Shown here in pieces: positions 6,337-6,356 of a stretch of 6,356 bases of DNA. The DNA comes from Candidatus Pelagibacterales bacterium. Lineage in GTDB: Bacteria > Pseudomonadota > Alphaproteobacteria > TMED109. Each line of letters opens with the position of its first letter. The stretch's first letter is position 1. The translations under genes and the position numbers were made by a program. The notes under the pieces were generated by a model. The model saw only the letters and a program-made list of their open reading frames with translations. It was not told where the DNA came from and did not search any database. The stretch lies in NCBI GenBank assembly GCA_002684605.1, contig NYVM01000066.1, positions 2,807-9,162 of the forward strand. The letters run 5' to 3'.

Positions 6337-6356
6337 ATATTAATATATATCTAGAA
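6337..6356 (-). promoter_or_regulatory. Possible late promoter: TCTA tetramer in AT-rich DNA upstream of the 170-residue gene
   Basis: On the minus strand the bases before the ATG read TTCTAG followed by 14 A/T bases. Cafeteria roenbergensis virus and its virophage use a TCTA tetramer flanked by AT-rich DNA as a late promoter, and position and context agree here. A four-base match in one gene is weak evidence; the upstream flank is cut off by the window edge. Confidence 0.35.

Noticed and set aside
1..6356. A bacterial or plasmid origin with a defence-type caspase system.
   Set aside because: No Shine-Dalgarno sites and no toxin, sensor or effector partner next to the metacaspase; the D6/D11-type helicase and virus-type Ulp1 protease point to a large eukaryotic DNA virus.

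Overview
The window looks like part of the genome of a large nucleocytoplasmic DNA virus, most likely of the Mimivirus/Klosneuvirus type (Imitervirales). The evidence is very AT-rich DNA, intronless genes packed with gaps of 20-35 bp or slight overlaps, Asn/Lys/Ile-rich proteins with homopolymeric Asn tracts, no Shine-Dalgarno pattern, and two recognisable core virus genes: a D6/D11-type SNF2-like helicase and an Ulp1/adenain-like cysteine protease. The host cannot be told from the sequence. No stretch above 300 bases lacks a gene.

Layout. Plus strand: the 3' part of the helicase gene (its 5' end, with the Walker A motif, lies outside the window) and, 20 bp later, a complete type I metacaspase gene. 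A 26-bp convergent gap with a possible transcript-end hairpin separates these from four minus-strand genes. Read in their own direction (right to left) those are: a 170-residue protein that may be a virion component, an unrecognised 188-residue basic protein, the Ulp1-like protease (overlapping the previous gene by 26 bp), and an unrecognised 287-residue protein with a conserved-looking core and a slippery Asn-rich segment.

How the parts may work together. The helicase is of the class linked to early transcription or transcription termination in packaged virions. The Ulp1-like protease is of the class that cleaves virion proteins during maturation in poxviruses and asfarvirus. The 170-residue protein may be structural, and a TCTA tetramer in AT-rich DNA upstream of it resembles the late promoter described in Cafeteria roenbergensis virus. 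Most of the window therefore reads as a virion assembly and transcription neighbourhood. The metacaspase is the outlier: a eukaryote-like cell-death protease with its catalytic pair and p10 landmarks intact, placed at the end of the plus-strand gene pair. It is the most interesting item here.

Limits. Function calls rest on motifs read by eye. No database search, structure prediction or alignment was run, and the family resemblances noted for the uncharacterised proteins are from memory.
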